Shown here piece after piece: positions 1 through 8,557 of a stretch of 64,000 bases of DNA. The notes under the pieces were generated by a model. The model was given only the letters and a program-made list of their open reading frames with translations. It had not been told where the DNA came from and did not search any database. The translations under genes were made by a program, and so were the position numbers. The stretch covers positions 263,782 through 327,781 of the forward strand of contig NZ_BBXD01000018.1 in the NCBI RefSeq assembly GCF_001570545.1, written 5' to 3'. Every line of letters starts with the position of its first letter. The stretch's first letter is position 1. This DNA comes from Herbidospora mongoliensis. GTDB taxonomy: Bacteria > Actinomycetota > Actinomycetes > Streptosporangiales > Streptosporangiaceae.

Positions 1-509
1 ACGGTGTTCCCGGTCGCCAGCGCCGCCGCCACCTTGACCGTCGACAGCTGGACCGGGGCGTTCCACGGGGTCATCGCGCCCACCACCCCGAGGGGTTCGC
101 GGGTGGTGAAGTTGAGCAGGCCGTCCCCCAGCGGGACGGTCTCGCCCTTCAGCTCCGTCGCGGTGCCGCCGAAGTAACGCAGCAGGTCGATCGCGCTCCG
201 CACCTCCGGCCGCGACTGCAGCCGGATCGCGTTGCCGGTCTCCCTCGCCAGCAGGACCGCGATCTCCTCACGGCAGGCGGCCAGGTCGTCGCCGACGCGG
301 GTCAGCAGGCCGCCGCGTGCCGCCGGAGGGGTGCGGCGCCAGCCGTCGAAGGCCGCTGCCGCCGCCTCAGCCGCCGCCGCGACGTCGGCCCGGCCGGCGC
401 GGGGGACCTCCGCGAGGAGCTCACCGGTGGCGGGCGCGTACACGGGAAGCCATCGCCCATCGGCGGCCTCGACGTCGAGGCCGCCGATCAGCATCCGGGT
501 CCGGGTCAC
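1..509 (-). CDS. Aldehyde dehydrogenase, N-terminal part (gene runs off the left edge)
   Basis: This gene encodes the first ~169 residues of an NAD(P)-dependent aldehyde dehydrogenase, the family that oxidises aldehydes to carboxylic acids. Visible are the N-terminal oligomerisation and Rossmann-entry region and the segment VGAMTPWNAP, which contains the family PWN motif whose Asn stabilises the oxyanion in the active site. The catalytic Cys and Glu lie beyond the window edge, so activity and substrate cannot be judged. The GTG start at 509 was chosen because it overlaps the TGA stop of the upstream MFS gene by four bases (GTGA), a translational coupling arrangement. An internal ATG at 494 is an alternative. 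The coupling suggests that an exporter and an aldehyde-detoxifying enzyme are made together. Family assignment is firm; substrate is unknown. Confidence 0.85.
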   Translation of the reverse strand, partial: MTRTRMLIGGLDVEAADGRWLPVYAPATGELLAEVPRAGRADVAAAAEAAAAAFDGWRRTPPAARGGLLTRVGDDLAACREEIAVLLARETGNAIRLQSRPEVRSAIDLLRYFGGTATELKGETVPLGDGLLNFTTREPLGVVGAMTPWNAPVQLSTVKVAAALATGNT

Positions 510-2038
510 GACGAGACGGTCTGGCGCACGGGACGGCCCTGCGGGATGGCCAGGGCGATCAGGCCGCCCACGGCCGAGACACCGGCCCCGACCAGCAGCG
601 CGGTGACGAAGCCGCTCTCCTGGTAGAGGTTGACGCCCGGTGCGAGCTCCATCGCCACGGCTCCCGCGAGCACGACGTAGGAGATCTGCTGCATCAGCCC
701 CGACAGGATGCCGTCACCCGTGCCGACGATGCCGTTGGCGACCGCCCGCTGGTCCTCGGGAACCGCGAGCAGGATCAGGTTGGGCCGGGCCGCCAGCACC
801 AGCAGGCCGGCCCCGCCCAGTCCGTAGCCGAGCACGTAGTGCCAGATCTCGGTGTGCAGGAACACGAGCAGGATGACGTGGGCCGTCACCAGCGTCGCGC
901 CGATGAAGACGTGCGTGCGGAACCCGATCGACCTGGCGGTCAGGCCGACGAACACGCCGCCGACGATGACCAGGAGACCGGCCGGCGCGAACACCAGCGC
1001 GATGGCCGTCGAGGTCAGGCCCTGGCCGTAGCCGGGGGCGGCCTCGGCCGGGGTGGCGAGCATCTGCGGCACCACATAGCTGCCCATGGCCGTCGCCGAG
1101 GTGACGAGCCCACACGAGAGCATCGGCGCCCAGATCGGCCGGCGGGTCAGCAGCTTGATGTTGATGAGCGGTTCCTTGGCCGCCCTCTGCTGGCGGATCC
1201 ACAGGGCCAGCACGATCAGGCCGCCGAAGAACAGGCCCAGCGTGCGGGCGTCGCCGTACCCCCAGCCCCTGGCCTGGGTGAGGGCCAGCTGCACCGAGAG
1301 CACACCGATCGCGAGCACGACGCCGCCGACGTAGTCGATGGAGCCCTTCGACCGCAGCGGCGACTCCGGCACGAGCATCGCGACGAGCACCAGCCCGATC
1401 ACGGAGATGGCCGCCATCAGCACGAACACGGCCCGGGTGCTGCCGAAGGAGTCCACGATGACCGAGGCCAGCAGCGGCCCGGCGATGACGACCACGCCGA
1501 TGCCGTTGGTCGCGATGGAGATGCCCAGCGACCGCCACCTCGGCGGGAAGGTGTCCCGCATCAGGGCGAACGTGAGCGGCGCGAACGCGATGGCGGCGCC
1601 CATGAACGCCCGCCCGATCAGCAGCACGACGAAGTCGGTGGCGAGGATGCCGATGACCGCGCCGATCGTGGCGATCACACCGGTGATCATCAGCGCGCGC
1701 TTCTTGCCGTAGATGTCGCCGGCCTTCGCCAGCAGCGGGGTGAGCACCGCCCCGGAGAGTGTGAAGACCGACAGGATCCACACGATCTGCGCCGTCTGGT
1801 ACTCGCCCGCGAACTGGGGGAGGATCGGCGCGAAGACCGTGATGGACAGCGCCGACTGCTCGCTGAGCAGCACCAGCGACAGGACCACGGCGATCCAGAA
1901 GCCGCTCTTCCTGCCCTGCAGCTCGGCGATCCTGGCCTGCTGGACCGGGTCGACGGTGACCTGGTCGACCCGGGTCGACGGGTCGATGATCTCCTCGAGA
2001 CCTTCGTCGTTGAGCCTCGGGGAACTGGTGGAATCCAT
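506..2038 (-). CDS. MFS drug-type exporter (DHA2-like)
   Basis: A 510-residue integral membrane transporter of the major facilitator superfamily, probably a proton-coupled exporter of small molecules. After a ~45-residue cytosolic N-terminus, repeated hydrophobic segments are visible, starting with FWIAVVLSLVLL. The length is right for the 14-helix DHA2 group. The loop 2-3 signature appears as AGDIYGKKRAL. The ATG at 2038 was preferred over longer upstream options because AGGAG lies just before it and the upstream extension is not hydrophobic or conserved-looking. It is first in an operon with the coupled aldehyde dehydrogenase and is transcribed divergently from a second MFS gene. The substrate cannot be read from sequence. 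Confidence 0.85.
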   Translation of the reverse strand: MDSTSSPRLNDEGLEEIIDPSTRVDQVTVDPVQQARIAELQGRKSGFWIAVVLSLVLLSEQSALSITVFAPILPQFAGEYQTAQIVWILSVFTLSGAVLTPLLAKAGDIYGKKRALMITGVIATIGAVIGILATDFVVLLIGRAFMGAAIAFAPLTFALMRDTFPPRWRSLGISIATNGIGVVVIAGPLLASVIVDSFGSTRAVFVLMAAISVIGLVLVAMLVPESPLRSKGSIDYVGGVVLAIGVLSVQLALTQARGWGYGDARTLGLFFGGLIVLALWIRQQRAAKEPLINIKLLTRRPIWAPMLSCGLVTSATAMGSYVVPQMLATPAEAAPGYGQGLTSTAIALVFAPAGLLVIVGGVFVGLTARSIGFRTHVFIGATLVTAHVILLVFLHTEIWHYVLGYGLGGAGLLVLAARPNLILLAVPEDQRAVANGIVGTGDGILSGLMQQISYVVLAGAVAMELAPGVNLYQESGFVTALLVGAGVSAVGGLIALAIPQGRPVRQTVSS

Positions 2039-2247
2039 CCTCGCTCCTCTCGCGAGTTCGAAATGCAGGGTTGTGCCGCGCCGGTGAGGAGCGGAGATGG
2101 TGACCTGACTGCGTTGCGACCCCCCGTGAACGCGACCATCCATCAATCCGGGACGGATCGGTTGTTTCCAGAACGAGAACTGTCGATCTCGACGGTTGCA
2201 CCCGCCGGAACCCGCGCTTGTGAGTGCTGACGCCGACAATTCCGACA
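2039..2247. promoter_or_regulatory. Divergent intergenic region between two MFS genes
   Basis: About 200 bases separate the two divergent transporter genes and must hold both promoters. I see the AGGAG ribosome-binding site of the leftward gene (about 2043-2050 on the minus strand). I find no strong -35/-10 pair or clear operator that I can defend. No regulator gene lies immediately beside it. Confidence 0.4.
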
Positions 2248-3615
2248 ATGGACACCCGCGCTCCCCGCCCGCTGCTGCTGACCCTCGGGCTCGGCACGTT
2301 CACCGTCTCGATCGCGGCGACCACGGTCGTGCCGGTGCTGGCCGTCCTCCAGAGACAGTTCGGGGTGACCGCGGGGGACACCGCCTGGCTGGTCACCGCC
2401 TATTTCCTGGTCGCCTCGACGGCCACGCCGATCCTCGGGCGGCTGGGCGACATGCGGGGCAAACGCCCGGTGCTGATCGGCACGCTCGGGCTGTTCCTGG
2501 CCGGTTCGCTGCTCTGCGCGGTCGCGCCGAACCTGCCGCTGCAGATCGCCGGGCGGGCGCTCCAGGGCTTCGGCGGGGCGGTGTTCCCCCTCGCGTACGG
2601 CGTGGTGCGCGACGAGTTCCCCAGGGAGCGGGTGCCCAACGCGATCGGGTTCCTGGCCGCCACGCCCGCCGTGGGCGGCGCGCTCGGCCTGCCGCTGGGC
2701 GGGTTCATCGCCGAGCACGCGCCGGTCGCGATCATCTTCGTGGTGCAGAGCGCGCTGGCGGCCGGCGCTCTCGTCGCGGCCTGGCTGACGCTGCCCGCGC
2801 CGGGGGATCGCTCTCCCGGCCGGGTCGACGTGGTCGGCGCGGTGGTGTTCACCGCCGGGTTCGGGCTGCCGCTGCTGGCGGTCTCCCGGGGCGGCACCTG
2901 GGGCTGGGGCTCACCCGTCACCCTGAGTTGTCTCGTGGCGGGCGCGGCGCTGCTGGCCGGGTGGGCCTGGCTGGAACTGCGCACCACCGACCCGCTGGTC
3001 AACATCCACACCTTCGTGCGGCGTCCGGTGCTGCTCACCAACCTGACCACGGCCGTCGCGGGCTTCGGCCTGTTCGGGACCTTCTTCCTGCTGCCCCAGC
3101 TCGCCCAGATCCCGGTGAGTTCCGGATACGGCCTGGGCCTGGCCGCGTCCACGGCAGGCCTGCTGTTCGTGCCGAACGCCGTGGTGAACGCGGCCACCTC
3201 CGCGATGTCCGGTCAGGTCATCGGCCGGTGGGGGGCCCGCGCCCCGCTGCTGGTCGGCTGCGCCATCGCGGTGGTCGCGTTCGTGCTGCTCAGCGTGGCC
3301 CACGGCGGCGCGTGGCAGCTGGTGGCGTGGAGCTGCGTGCTGGCCGTCGGGGTCGGGCTGAGCTATCCGGCCATGCCCAACCTCATCCTCGACGCCGTCG
3401 CGAAACACGAGACCAGCGAGGCGAGCGGCGTCAACACGATCATGCGCAACGCGGGGGCCGCGGCGGGCAGCGCGGTGGCCGGCACCATCCTCGCGGCGCG
3501 GACCCCGGCGGGCGGGCTGCCGTCCGAGAGCGGCTTCTCCACCGCCTTCCTCGTCGCCGCCCTGTCCGGGGTCCTGGCCATCGCGATCGGGGTCTTCATC
3601 CCCCGCAAGCGGTGA
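2248..3615 (+). CDS. MFS transporter
   Basis: A ~455-residue major facilitator superfamily membrane transporter, different in sequence from the neighbouring leftward MFS protein. The loop 2-3 motif is visible as GRLGDMRGKRPVL, and many alternating hydrophobic segments follow. A hydrophilic stretch near residue 185 (PAPGDRSPGRVD) probably lies between the two halves. The ATG at 2248 was chosen because it begins just before the first membrane segment; a GTG at 2224 is in frame and possible. Neither has a strong ribosome-binding site. It could export a product of the downstream enzymes or of the PKS, but that is inference from position only. Confidence 0.8.
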   Translation: MDTRAPRPLLLTLGLGTFTVSIAATTVVPVLAVLQRQFGVTAGDTAWLVTAYFLVASTATPILGRLGDMRGKRPVLIGTLGLFLAGSLLCAVAPNLPLQIAGRALQGFGGAVFPLAYGVVRDEFPRERVPNAIGFLAATPAVGGALGLPLGGFIAEHAPVAIIFVVQSALAAGALVAAWLTLPAPGDRSPGRVDVVGAVVFTAGFGLPLLAVSRGGTWGWGSPVTLSCLVAGAALLAGWAWLELRTTDPLVNIHTFVRRPVLLTNLTTAVAGFGLFGTFFLLPQLAQIPVSSGYGLGLAASTAGLLFVPNAVVNAATSAMSGQVIGRWGARAPLLVGCAIAVVAFVLLSVAHGGAWQLVAWSCVLAVGVGLSYPAMPNLILDAVAKHETSEASGVNTIMRNAGAAAGSAVAGTILAARTPAGGLPSESGFSTAFLVAALSGVLAIAIGVFIPRKR

Positions 3616-3717
3616 CTGGCGGGGTCGACAGCCCGCGCGCGATCCACCGGACGGTCGCGTCCACCCAGGGTTAACGTCCGGGCGAGCGGTTCTAGAGCGA
3701 TCAAGAGGTCAACTGTC

Positions 3718-4983
3718 ATGTCAGAGGTCATCAGTCAGCCGGCCGTCACCGCCGGCGAACTCGTCGCGCGCGCGGCGGCGATGCGGCCGCTGTTGCGCGA
3801 GCAGCAGGAGGACGCGGAGAAACGCGGCACCTACTCGCCCGAGGTGCACGAGCTGTTCACCCGGGCGGGCTTCTACTCGATCCTCGTGCCCCGCCGCTAC
3901 GGCGGGCTCGAACTGGACCTGACGACCTACTACCGGGTCATGATCGAGGTGTCCCGGGGCGACCCGGGCACCGGCTGGTGCCTGACGCTGGGTTCCAGCC
4001 ATTCCCTGGTGGCCGGGAGCTTCTTCGCCGAGGAGGCCCAGGCGGAGCTGTTCGCCGACGGCACGTTCTGCGCCCCGCACACCGGGGTCGGGCCGGGCAT
4101 CCGGCTGCGGGAGGTGGAAGAGGGATACCGAGCGTCCGGGCGGCTGGAGTACGGCTCGGGCATCCCGTATTCGAACTGGGTGCTGGCCATGGGCCTGATC
4201 GACAGGGGCGCCGACCAGCCACCCGAGATGATCAACTTCGCGGTGCCGCGCGACCGGGTGACCGTGCTGCCCAACTGGGGCGGCGACCGCACACTCGGCA
4301 TGCGCGCCAGCGGCTCCAACGGCTTCGTCCTGGACGAGGTGTTCCTGCCCGCCCGCCACGTCGTGGCCGGCACCTGGCACGAGGGCTGGGACCCGGCCGT
4401 CCCCACCCCCGGGGCGACCCTGCACGGCAACCCGATGTACCTGGGCCGCGCCCACGCGACCTACCACACCTCCATCGCGTCGGTGCAGGTCGGAGCCGCG
4501 AAGGCGGCCCTGGACGAGTTCGAGGAGCAGATGCTCTCGCGCCGCACCGTGGTGCCCTCACCCCTGTTCCGGTACGAGGACCCGGCCGCCCAGCGGATCC
4601 ACGGCCAGGCGGCGGCCATGGTCGACTCCGCCGAGGCGGTCATCCACGCCGTCTGCGACCGCTACCACGAGCACGCCGAACGGTGGGCCGCCACCGGCGA
4701 GCCCTTCGACATGCCCAAAGCCATCGCCCTGTACGCGATGGCCCAGCAGGCCGGCGCCCTCGCGGCCGAGGCCGTGGAGATCATGTACCGGGGCGCGGGC
4801 ACCTCCGCGTCGGTCCCCGCCAGCAGACTGGCCCGCTACTTCCGCGACACCGCCATGTACCGGGGCCACCAGTCGTCGCAACGGGAGAGCTACTGGTCGC
4901 GGATGAGCCTGGTCCGGCTCGGCCTGGCCGACGGCCTGTTCAGCCCGCCCAGGAAGCCTTCCGAGAAGGAGACCGCATCGTGA
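3718..4983 (+). CDS. Acyl-CoA dehydrogenase-fold flavin monooxygenase (oxygenase component)
   Basis: A 421-residue protein of the acyl-CoA dehydrogenase fold. It resembles the group D two-component flavin monooxygenases (HsaA, the C2 oxygenase of Acinetobacter 4-hydroxyphenylacetate hydroxylase, DszC) rather than true dehydrogenases. Supporting segments are the N-terminal FYSILVPRRYGGLELD, the middle block RLEYGSGIPYSNW typical of this subgroup, and a C-terminal helical domain ending in YRGHQSSQRE. Family knowledge says such enzymes use FADH2/FMNH2 from a separate reductase to hydroxylate aromatic or polyketide substrates. A candidate reductase lies 3.6 kb downstream. Ribosome-binding site AGAGG precedes the ATG. 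The stop overlaps the next gene by four bases. A true acyl-CoA dehydrogenase is the alternative but less likely. Confidence 0.75.
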   Translation: MSEVISQPAVTAGELVARAAAMRPLLREQQEDAEKRGTYSPEVHELFTRAGFYSILVPRRYGGLELDLTTYYRVMIEVSRGDPGTGWCLTLGSSHSLVAGSFFAEEAQAELFADGTFCAPHTGVGPGIRLREVEEGYRASGRLEYGSGIPYSNWVLAMGLIDRGADQPPEMINFAVPRDRVTVLPNWGGDRTLGMRASGSNGFVLDEVFLPARHVVAGTWHEGWDPAVPTPGATLHGNPMYLGRAHATYHTSIASVQVGAAKAALDEFEEQMLSRRTVVPSPLFRYEDPAAQRIHGQAAAMVDSAEAVIHAVCDRYHEHAERWAATGEPFDMPKAIALYAMAQQAGALAAEAVEIMYRGAGTSASVPASRLARYFRDTAMYRGHQSSQRESYWSRMSLVRLGLADGLFSPPRKPSEKETAS

Positions 4984-5861
4984 ACAACCCCATGTCGGTA
5001 TGGGTCTCCCAGGTCATGGGCCACCCCGTGGACGTGCCCTTCCCGACGTCCACCGAAGACCTGCTCCACGACCGTGGCCGGAACCGCTTCCTGCACCTCA
5101 ACGTCGACCTGCCCGAGTCCGTCGACCTGCACGTCGGCGTGCAGGTCGGGGGAGCGACCGCCGAGATCTACGCGCCCCGAGGCGCCACGGGCCTGCCCGT
5201 CGTGCTGTTCAACCACGGCGGCGCCTGGTTCAAGGGCAGCGCCGAGGACGAACGCAAACTCGGCATGCAGATCGCCGAGAAGGGCCTGGTCGTGGTGAAC
5301 CTCGACTACGCGCTCGCCCCGGAGCACCCCTTCCCCGCGGGCCTGGACGACGTCGTCCAGGCCGCGCACTGGATCGCCGCCAACGTCGCCCGTTACGGCG
5401 GCGAGCCCGGCCGTCTCGCGCTGGCCGGGGCTTCGGCCGGGGCCAACCTCGCGGCGGCGGCGGCCGGCGTGCTGTGCTCAGAACCCGGCCATCCGCAGGT
5501 CAGCGCGCTGGTGCTCTTGTACGGCATCTACGATCTAGGTCCCATCGCGGCCTTCCCCGGCCCGAACCCCGTCTTCGAGGCCTACCTGGGTGACGACTGG
5601 CGCGACAAGGTGGCCGACCCGAGGGTGAGCCCGCTGCAGGCCGCCCTGAAGGACTTCCCGCCCACCTATCTCTCCTGCGGCGCGCAGGACCAGGCGCTCG
5701 GCCTCACCCTGGCCATGACCGGGGCGCTGGCCTCGGCGGGCGCGGAGGTCACGGCCTCCGTCGTCGCCGGGGCCGACCACGTGTTCCTCAACATCCCCGG
5801 CGTGATCCCCGGCGCGGCTCCCGAGCTCGACCGGATCACCGCGTGGCTGCTGGCGCACTGA
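4980..5861 (+). CDS. Alpha/beta-hydrolase, hormone-sensitive-lipase (HSL) family esterase
   Basis: A 293-residue cytosolic carboxylester hydrolase. The HSL-family oxyanion motif HGGAW starts at His79. The nucleophile elbow GASAG puts the catalytic Ser at residue 152. An Asp in SCGAQDQAL and a His in AGADHVF complete a plausible triad. The length is typical for bacterial HSL esterases. The GTG start at 4980 overlaps the TGA of the preceding monooxygenase (GTGA), so the two are translationally coupled and probably act on related molecules, for example de-esterification before or after hydroxylation. The true substrate is unknown. A strong hairpin follows the stop and likely ends this transcript. 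Confidence 0.85.
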   Translation: MNNPMSVWVSQVMGHPVDVPFPTSTEDLLHDRGRNRFLHLNVDLPESVDLHVGVQVGGATAEIYAPRGATGLPVVLFNHGGAWFKGSAEDERKLGMQIAEKGLVVVNLDYALAPEHPFPAGLDDVVQAAHWIAANVARYGGEPGRLALAGASAGANLAAAAAGVLCSEPGHPQVSALVLLYGIYDLGPIAAFPGPNPVFEAYLGDDWRDKVADPRVSPLQAALKDFPPTYLSCGAQDQALGLTLAMTGALASAGAEVTASVVAGADHVFLNIPGVIPGAAPELDRITAWLLAH

Positions 5862-5870
5862 CGGAAAGTC

Positions 5871-5909
5871 CGCCGAACGGCTCATCCGCGCCGGTGAGCC
5901 GCTTCGGCG
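5871..5909 (+). terminator. Rho-independent-like hairpin after the esterase gene
   Basis: The segment 5871-5884 (CGCCGAACGGCTCA) pairs with 5895-5909 (TGAGCCGCTTCGGCG), giving a stem of about 14 bp with one bulge and a 10-base loop. It begins 9 bases after the esterase stop. There is no U tract, which is common for actinomycete terminators. Confidence 0.65.
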
Positions 5910-6028
5910 CGCCCTGAGAAGACCCGACTGACGTAGTCGCTAGTTGTCGGCGAAAGCCGCTCCGGCCGCGCTGGCCTGGGTGGTTGTGTCACCCCATACA
6001 GGAACGTCGTGTGAGGAGCGAGATCGCA

Positions 6029-7609
6029 GTGACCACCAATGAGAACCCGGCCGGTCCGGTGACCCCGACGGCGCCGAACTCGCGCCGGCCGATGAAGGGC
6101 GACGAGTATCTGGAGAGCCTGCGGGACGGGCGGGAGGTGTGGCTCAACGGCGAGCGCGTCAAGGACGTCACGCTGCATCCCGCGTTCCGCAACTCCGCGC
6201 GCTCCATCGCCCGCCTGTACGACGCCCTGTGGGACGACGCCAACGCCGACGTGCTCCGGGTGCCGACCACGACCGGAAACGGCGGCTTCACCCACCCCTT
6301 CTTCCGCCCCGCCAGAAGCGTGGACGACATGATCGCCGACCAGAAGGCGATCGCCCACTGGGCCAGGATGATGCACGGTTTCATGGGCCGCACCCCCGAC
6401 TACAAGGCCGGTCTGTACGGCGGCATGGAGATCAACGCCGACTTCTTCGCCCCCTTCGAGGACAACGCCCGCGCCTGGCACCGCCTGATGCAGGAACGCA
6501 TCCCCTACGTCGCCCACGCGATCGTCAACCCGCCGGTCGACCGCAACCTGCCCGCCGACGAGGTCGGCGACGTGTTCGTCCACGTCGAGAACGAGACCGA
6601 CAACGGCCTGGTGGTGTCCGGCGCGAAGGTGGTGGCCACCAACGTCCCGCTGACCAACTACTGCTTCGTCGGCTATGTCGGGGCCCCGCTGAAGAAGCGC
6701 GAGTTCGCGGTCGTCTTCACGGTGCCGATGGACGCCCCGGGCGTGAAGGTGATCGCGCGGGCCTCCTACGAGCAGGCCGCCGCCAGCCACGGCAGCCCGT
6801 TCGACTACCCGCTGGCCAGCCGCCTCGACGAGAACGACGCGATCTTCATCCTCGACCACGCCGTGATCCCGTGGGAGAACGTCCTGGTCTACGGCGACAC
6901 CGAGAAGGCGGGCCAGTGGGCCGGCGGCAACTCCGGCCAGGCCAACCGCATCTGGTTCCACGGCGCGACCCGCCTCGCCGTCAAGATCGACCTCATCGCC
7001 GGGCTGATGATGAAGGCCATCAGGATCAACGGCACCGACAACTTCCGGGGCGTCCAGGCCCGGGTCGGCGAGATCATCGGCTGGCGCAACCTGTTCTGGG
7101 GCCTGTCGGACGCCATGGCCCGCAAGCCCAACCCCTGGCTCGACGGCCACGTGCTGCCCGACTTCCAGGCCTCCGTCGCCTACCGCATCTTCTCCTCCCA
7201 GGCGATGCCGCAGATCCGCAACCTGGTCGAAGCCTCCCTCGGCAGCGCGCTGATCTACCTCAACGGCCACGCCAAGGACTTCAAGACGCCCGAACTGCGC
7301 CCGCTGCTCGACCGCTACCTGCGCGGCTCCAACGGCAACGACGCGGAGACCCGGGTCAAGACGCTCAAGATGCTCTGGGAGATCGTCGGCAGCGAGTTCG
7401 CCGGCCGCAACGAGCTCTACGAGCGCAGCTACACCGGCAGCGAGGAGGACGCCCGCGTGCAGACGATCTGGATGGCCGAGGCGACCGGCCTGGGCGAGTC
7501 CCTCACCGGCTACGCCGAGTCGGCCATGGCCGAATACGACCTCGACGGCTGGAAGATCCCCAACTTCACCAATCCCGACGACGTCGCCCGCCTGTCCCGC
7601 GAGCTCTGA
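6029..7609 (+). CDS. HpaB-family FADH2-dependent hydroxylase, oxygenase component
   Basis: A ~526-residue protein of the 4-hydroxyphenylacetate 3-monooxygenase / phenol hydroxylase large-subunit (HpaB) family. It should hydroxylate a phenolic ring using reduced FAD from a partner reductase. Family-like blocks include the N-terminal GDEYLESLRDGREVWLNGE, the middle PWENVLVYGD (FAD-binding region), and the C-terminal LKMLWEIVGSEFAGRNELYE. GTG 6029 was chosen because GAGGAG at 6013-6018 is well placed; an ATG at 5984 would add 15 residues. It is transcribed alone between a terminator hairpin and a convergent RibF-like gene whose stop codon directly abuts its own (TGATCA at 7607-7612). It could serve aromatic catabolism, pigment formation or a natural-product pathway. 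Physiological substrate is unknown. Confidence 0.85.
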   Translation: MTTNENPAGPVTPTAPNSRRPMKGDEYLESLRDGREVWLNGERVKDVTLHPAFRNSARSIARLYDALWDDANADVLRVPTTTGNGGFTHPFFRPARSVDDMIADQKAIAHWARMMHGFMGRTPDYKAGLYGGMEINADFFAPFEDNARAWHRLMQERIPYVAHAIVNPPVDRNLPADEVGDVFVHVENETDNGLVVSGAKVVATNVPLTNYCFVGYVGAPLKKREFAVVFTVPMDAPGVKVIARASYEQAAASHGSPFDYPLASRLDENDAIFILDHAVIPWENVLVYGDTEKAGQWAGGNSGQANRIWFHGATRLAVKIDLIAGLMMKAIRINGTDNFRGVQARVGEIIGWRNLFWGLSDAMARKPNPWLDGHVLPDFQASVAYRIFSSQAMPQIRNLVEASLGSALIYLNGHAKDFKTPELRPLLDRYLRGSNGNDAETRVKTLKMLWEIVGSEFAGRNELYERSYTGSEEDARVQTIWMAEATGLGESLTGYAESAMAEYDLDGWKIPNFTNPDDVARLSREL

Positions 7610-8353
7610 TCAGGGGCCGGTCCGGCGGACGAGGCGCAAGGTGGCGGGCGCTCCCGGCAGGGAGCGCCCGACGAGCCACCCGGCCGGACCGGAGACCGCC
7701 TCCACCGGGACCGCCTCATCCCTGACCTGCAGAAATCCCGTGTACGACCCCGGCGCCGGCCGCACCTGGCAGGGGTCGGGCGTGAACACCGACGCGTCGA
7801 GCGTCCCGGCCAGCGCGAAGTCCCGGCCGAGCAGCGACGCGGCCCCCGGCAGGTCACCGGCCCGGACCAGGTCCCGGATCCACGAGGAGGAGATCGTGGT
7901 CCCGTCCCGGGAGATCGGCGGCACCACCCGGGTCTCGAAGGCGGGGCAGGCGGCCAGCCGCTCGGGCGTGCCCTGCGCGCGGTGGCCGAACCGGAAGCTC
8001 GCGCCGACGGAGACGCGCTCCGCGCCGAGCCGCTCCACCAGCCACCGGTCGATGAACTCGGCCGCCCCGATGGCGGCCACCTCCCGGGTGAAGTCCACCA
8101 CGATCAGCTCGGCCATCCCCAGCGCGGCCACCGCGCGGGCGCGCTGGTCGAGCGTGGTGAGCAGGTGGCACGGATCGGCCCGCCCGAACAGCAGCGCGGG
8201 CGGCGGGTCGAACGTCACGACGCTGTCGGCCCCCCGGATCACCTCGGCGTGCCCGAGGTGGACGCCGTCGAAGACCCCGAGCGCGAGCCGCCGCGGCCGC
8301 CGCACCGCCTCCGCGAAGGGCACGATCGAGTGCCGCATGGTGTGAACGGTCAT
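7610..8353 (-). CDS. RibF-like FAD synthetase (FMN adenylyltransferase domain, degenerate kinase domain)
   Basis: A ~247-residue protein related to bifunctional RibF. The N-terminal nucleotidyltransferase domain is recognisable from LALGVFDGVHLGH (the HxGH-type nucleotide-binding motif), VVTFDPPP, and SSSWIRDLVRAGD, which matches the family SSTxIR block. It would transfer AMP from ATP to FMN. The C-terminal part is short and lacks the GFPTAN motif that riboflavin kinase needs, so I infer adenylyltransferase activity only. It sits among FAD-using enzymes and shares a divergent promoter region with a flavin reductase, suggesting local FAD supply. ATG 8353 was chosen; ATG 8338 is possible. The housekeeping ribF is normally beside truB and rpsO, which are absent here, so this is probably a paralogue. 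Confidence 0.75.
   Translation of the reverse strand: MTVHTMRHSIVPFAEAVRRPRRLALGVFDGVHLGHAEVIRGADSVVTFDPPPALLFGRADPCHLLTTLDQRARAVAALGMAELIVVDFTREVAAIGAAEFIDRWLVERLGAERVSVGASFRFGHRAQGTPERLAACPAFETRVVPPISRDGTTISSSWIRDLVRAGDLPGAASLLGRDFALAGTLDASVFTPDPCQVRPAPGSYTGFLQVRDEAVPVEAVSGPAGWLVGRSLPGAPATLRLVRRTGP
7645..7670. terminator. Perfect hairpin inside the 3' end of the RibF-like gene
   Basis: CGGGCGCTCCC (7645-7655) pairs exactly with GGGAGCGCCCG (7660-7670) around a GGCA loop: an 11-bp perfect stem. It lies 36 bases after the hydroxylase stop and within the last codons of the convergent RibF-like gene. With no intergenic space available, it is the natural place for a terminator of the rightward hydroxylase transcript. 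Confidence 0.55.
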
Positions 8354-8469
8354 GGTGACCAATCAACAGCAGCCGCCACCGTGCCGTCAGGAGGTGGCCG
8401 TCACCGCTGGCGTCAGCGACAGTCCGGCCCGCGATGACGTGACTCGGCTCACGAAGTCAAATAGACAAA

Positions 8470-8487
8470 TGTCAACGGATAGTGACA
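8470..8487. promoter_or_regulatory. Inverted repeat TGTCA-N8-TGACA, candidate operator
   Basis: The arms TGTCA (8470-8474) and TGACA (8483-8487) are perfect inverted repeats in the shared region between the leftward RibF-like gene and the rightward reductase-GntR fusion gene. The spacing suits a dimeric winged-helix protein. The fusion protein itself could bind it, but that is inference. Confidence 0.35.
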
Positions 8488-8557
8488 AAGTTCACGCCAA
8501 GTGGAGGGGATCCGTGAACAGCACAAAGGTGACGACCAGACCACCGGAGATCATGGG

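Noticed and set aside
317-2230. A 637-codon rightward frame over the leftward MFS gene
   Set aside because: Low-complexity Arg/His/Asp composition and no start signal; the opposite strand encodes a clear transporter.
3718-4983. A true acyl-CoA dehydrogenase for fatty-acid breakdown or extender-unit supply
   Set aside because: The sequence blocks fit the group D monooxygenases better, and a flavin reductase is nearby. Not fully excluded.
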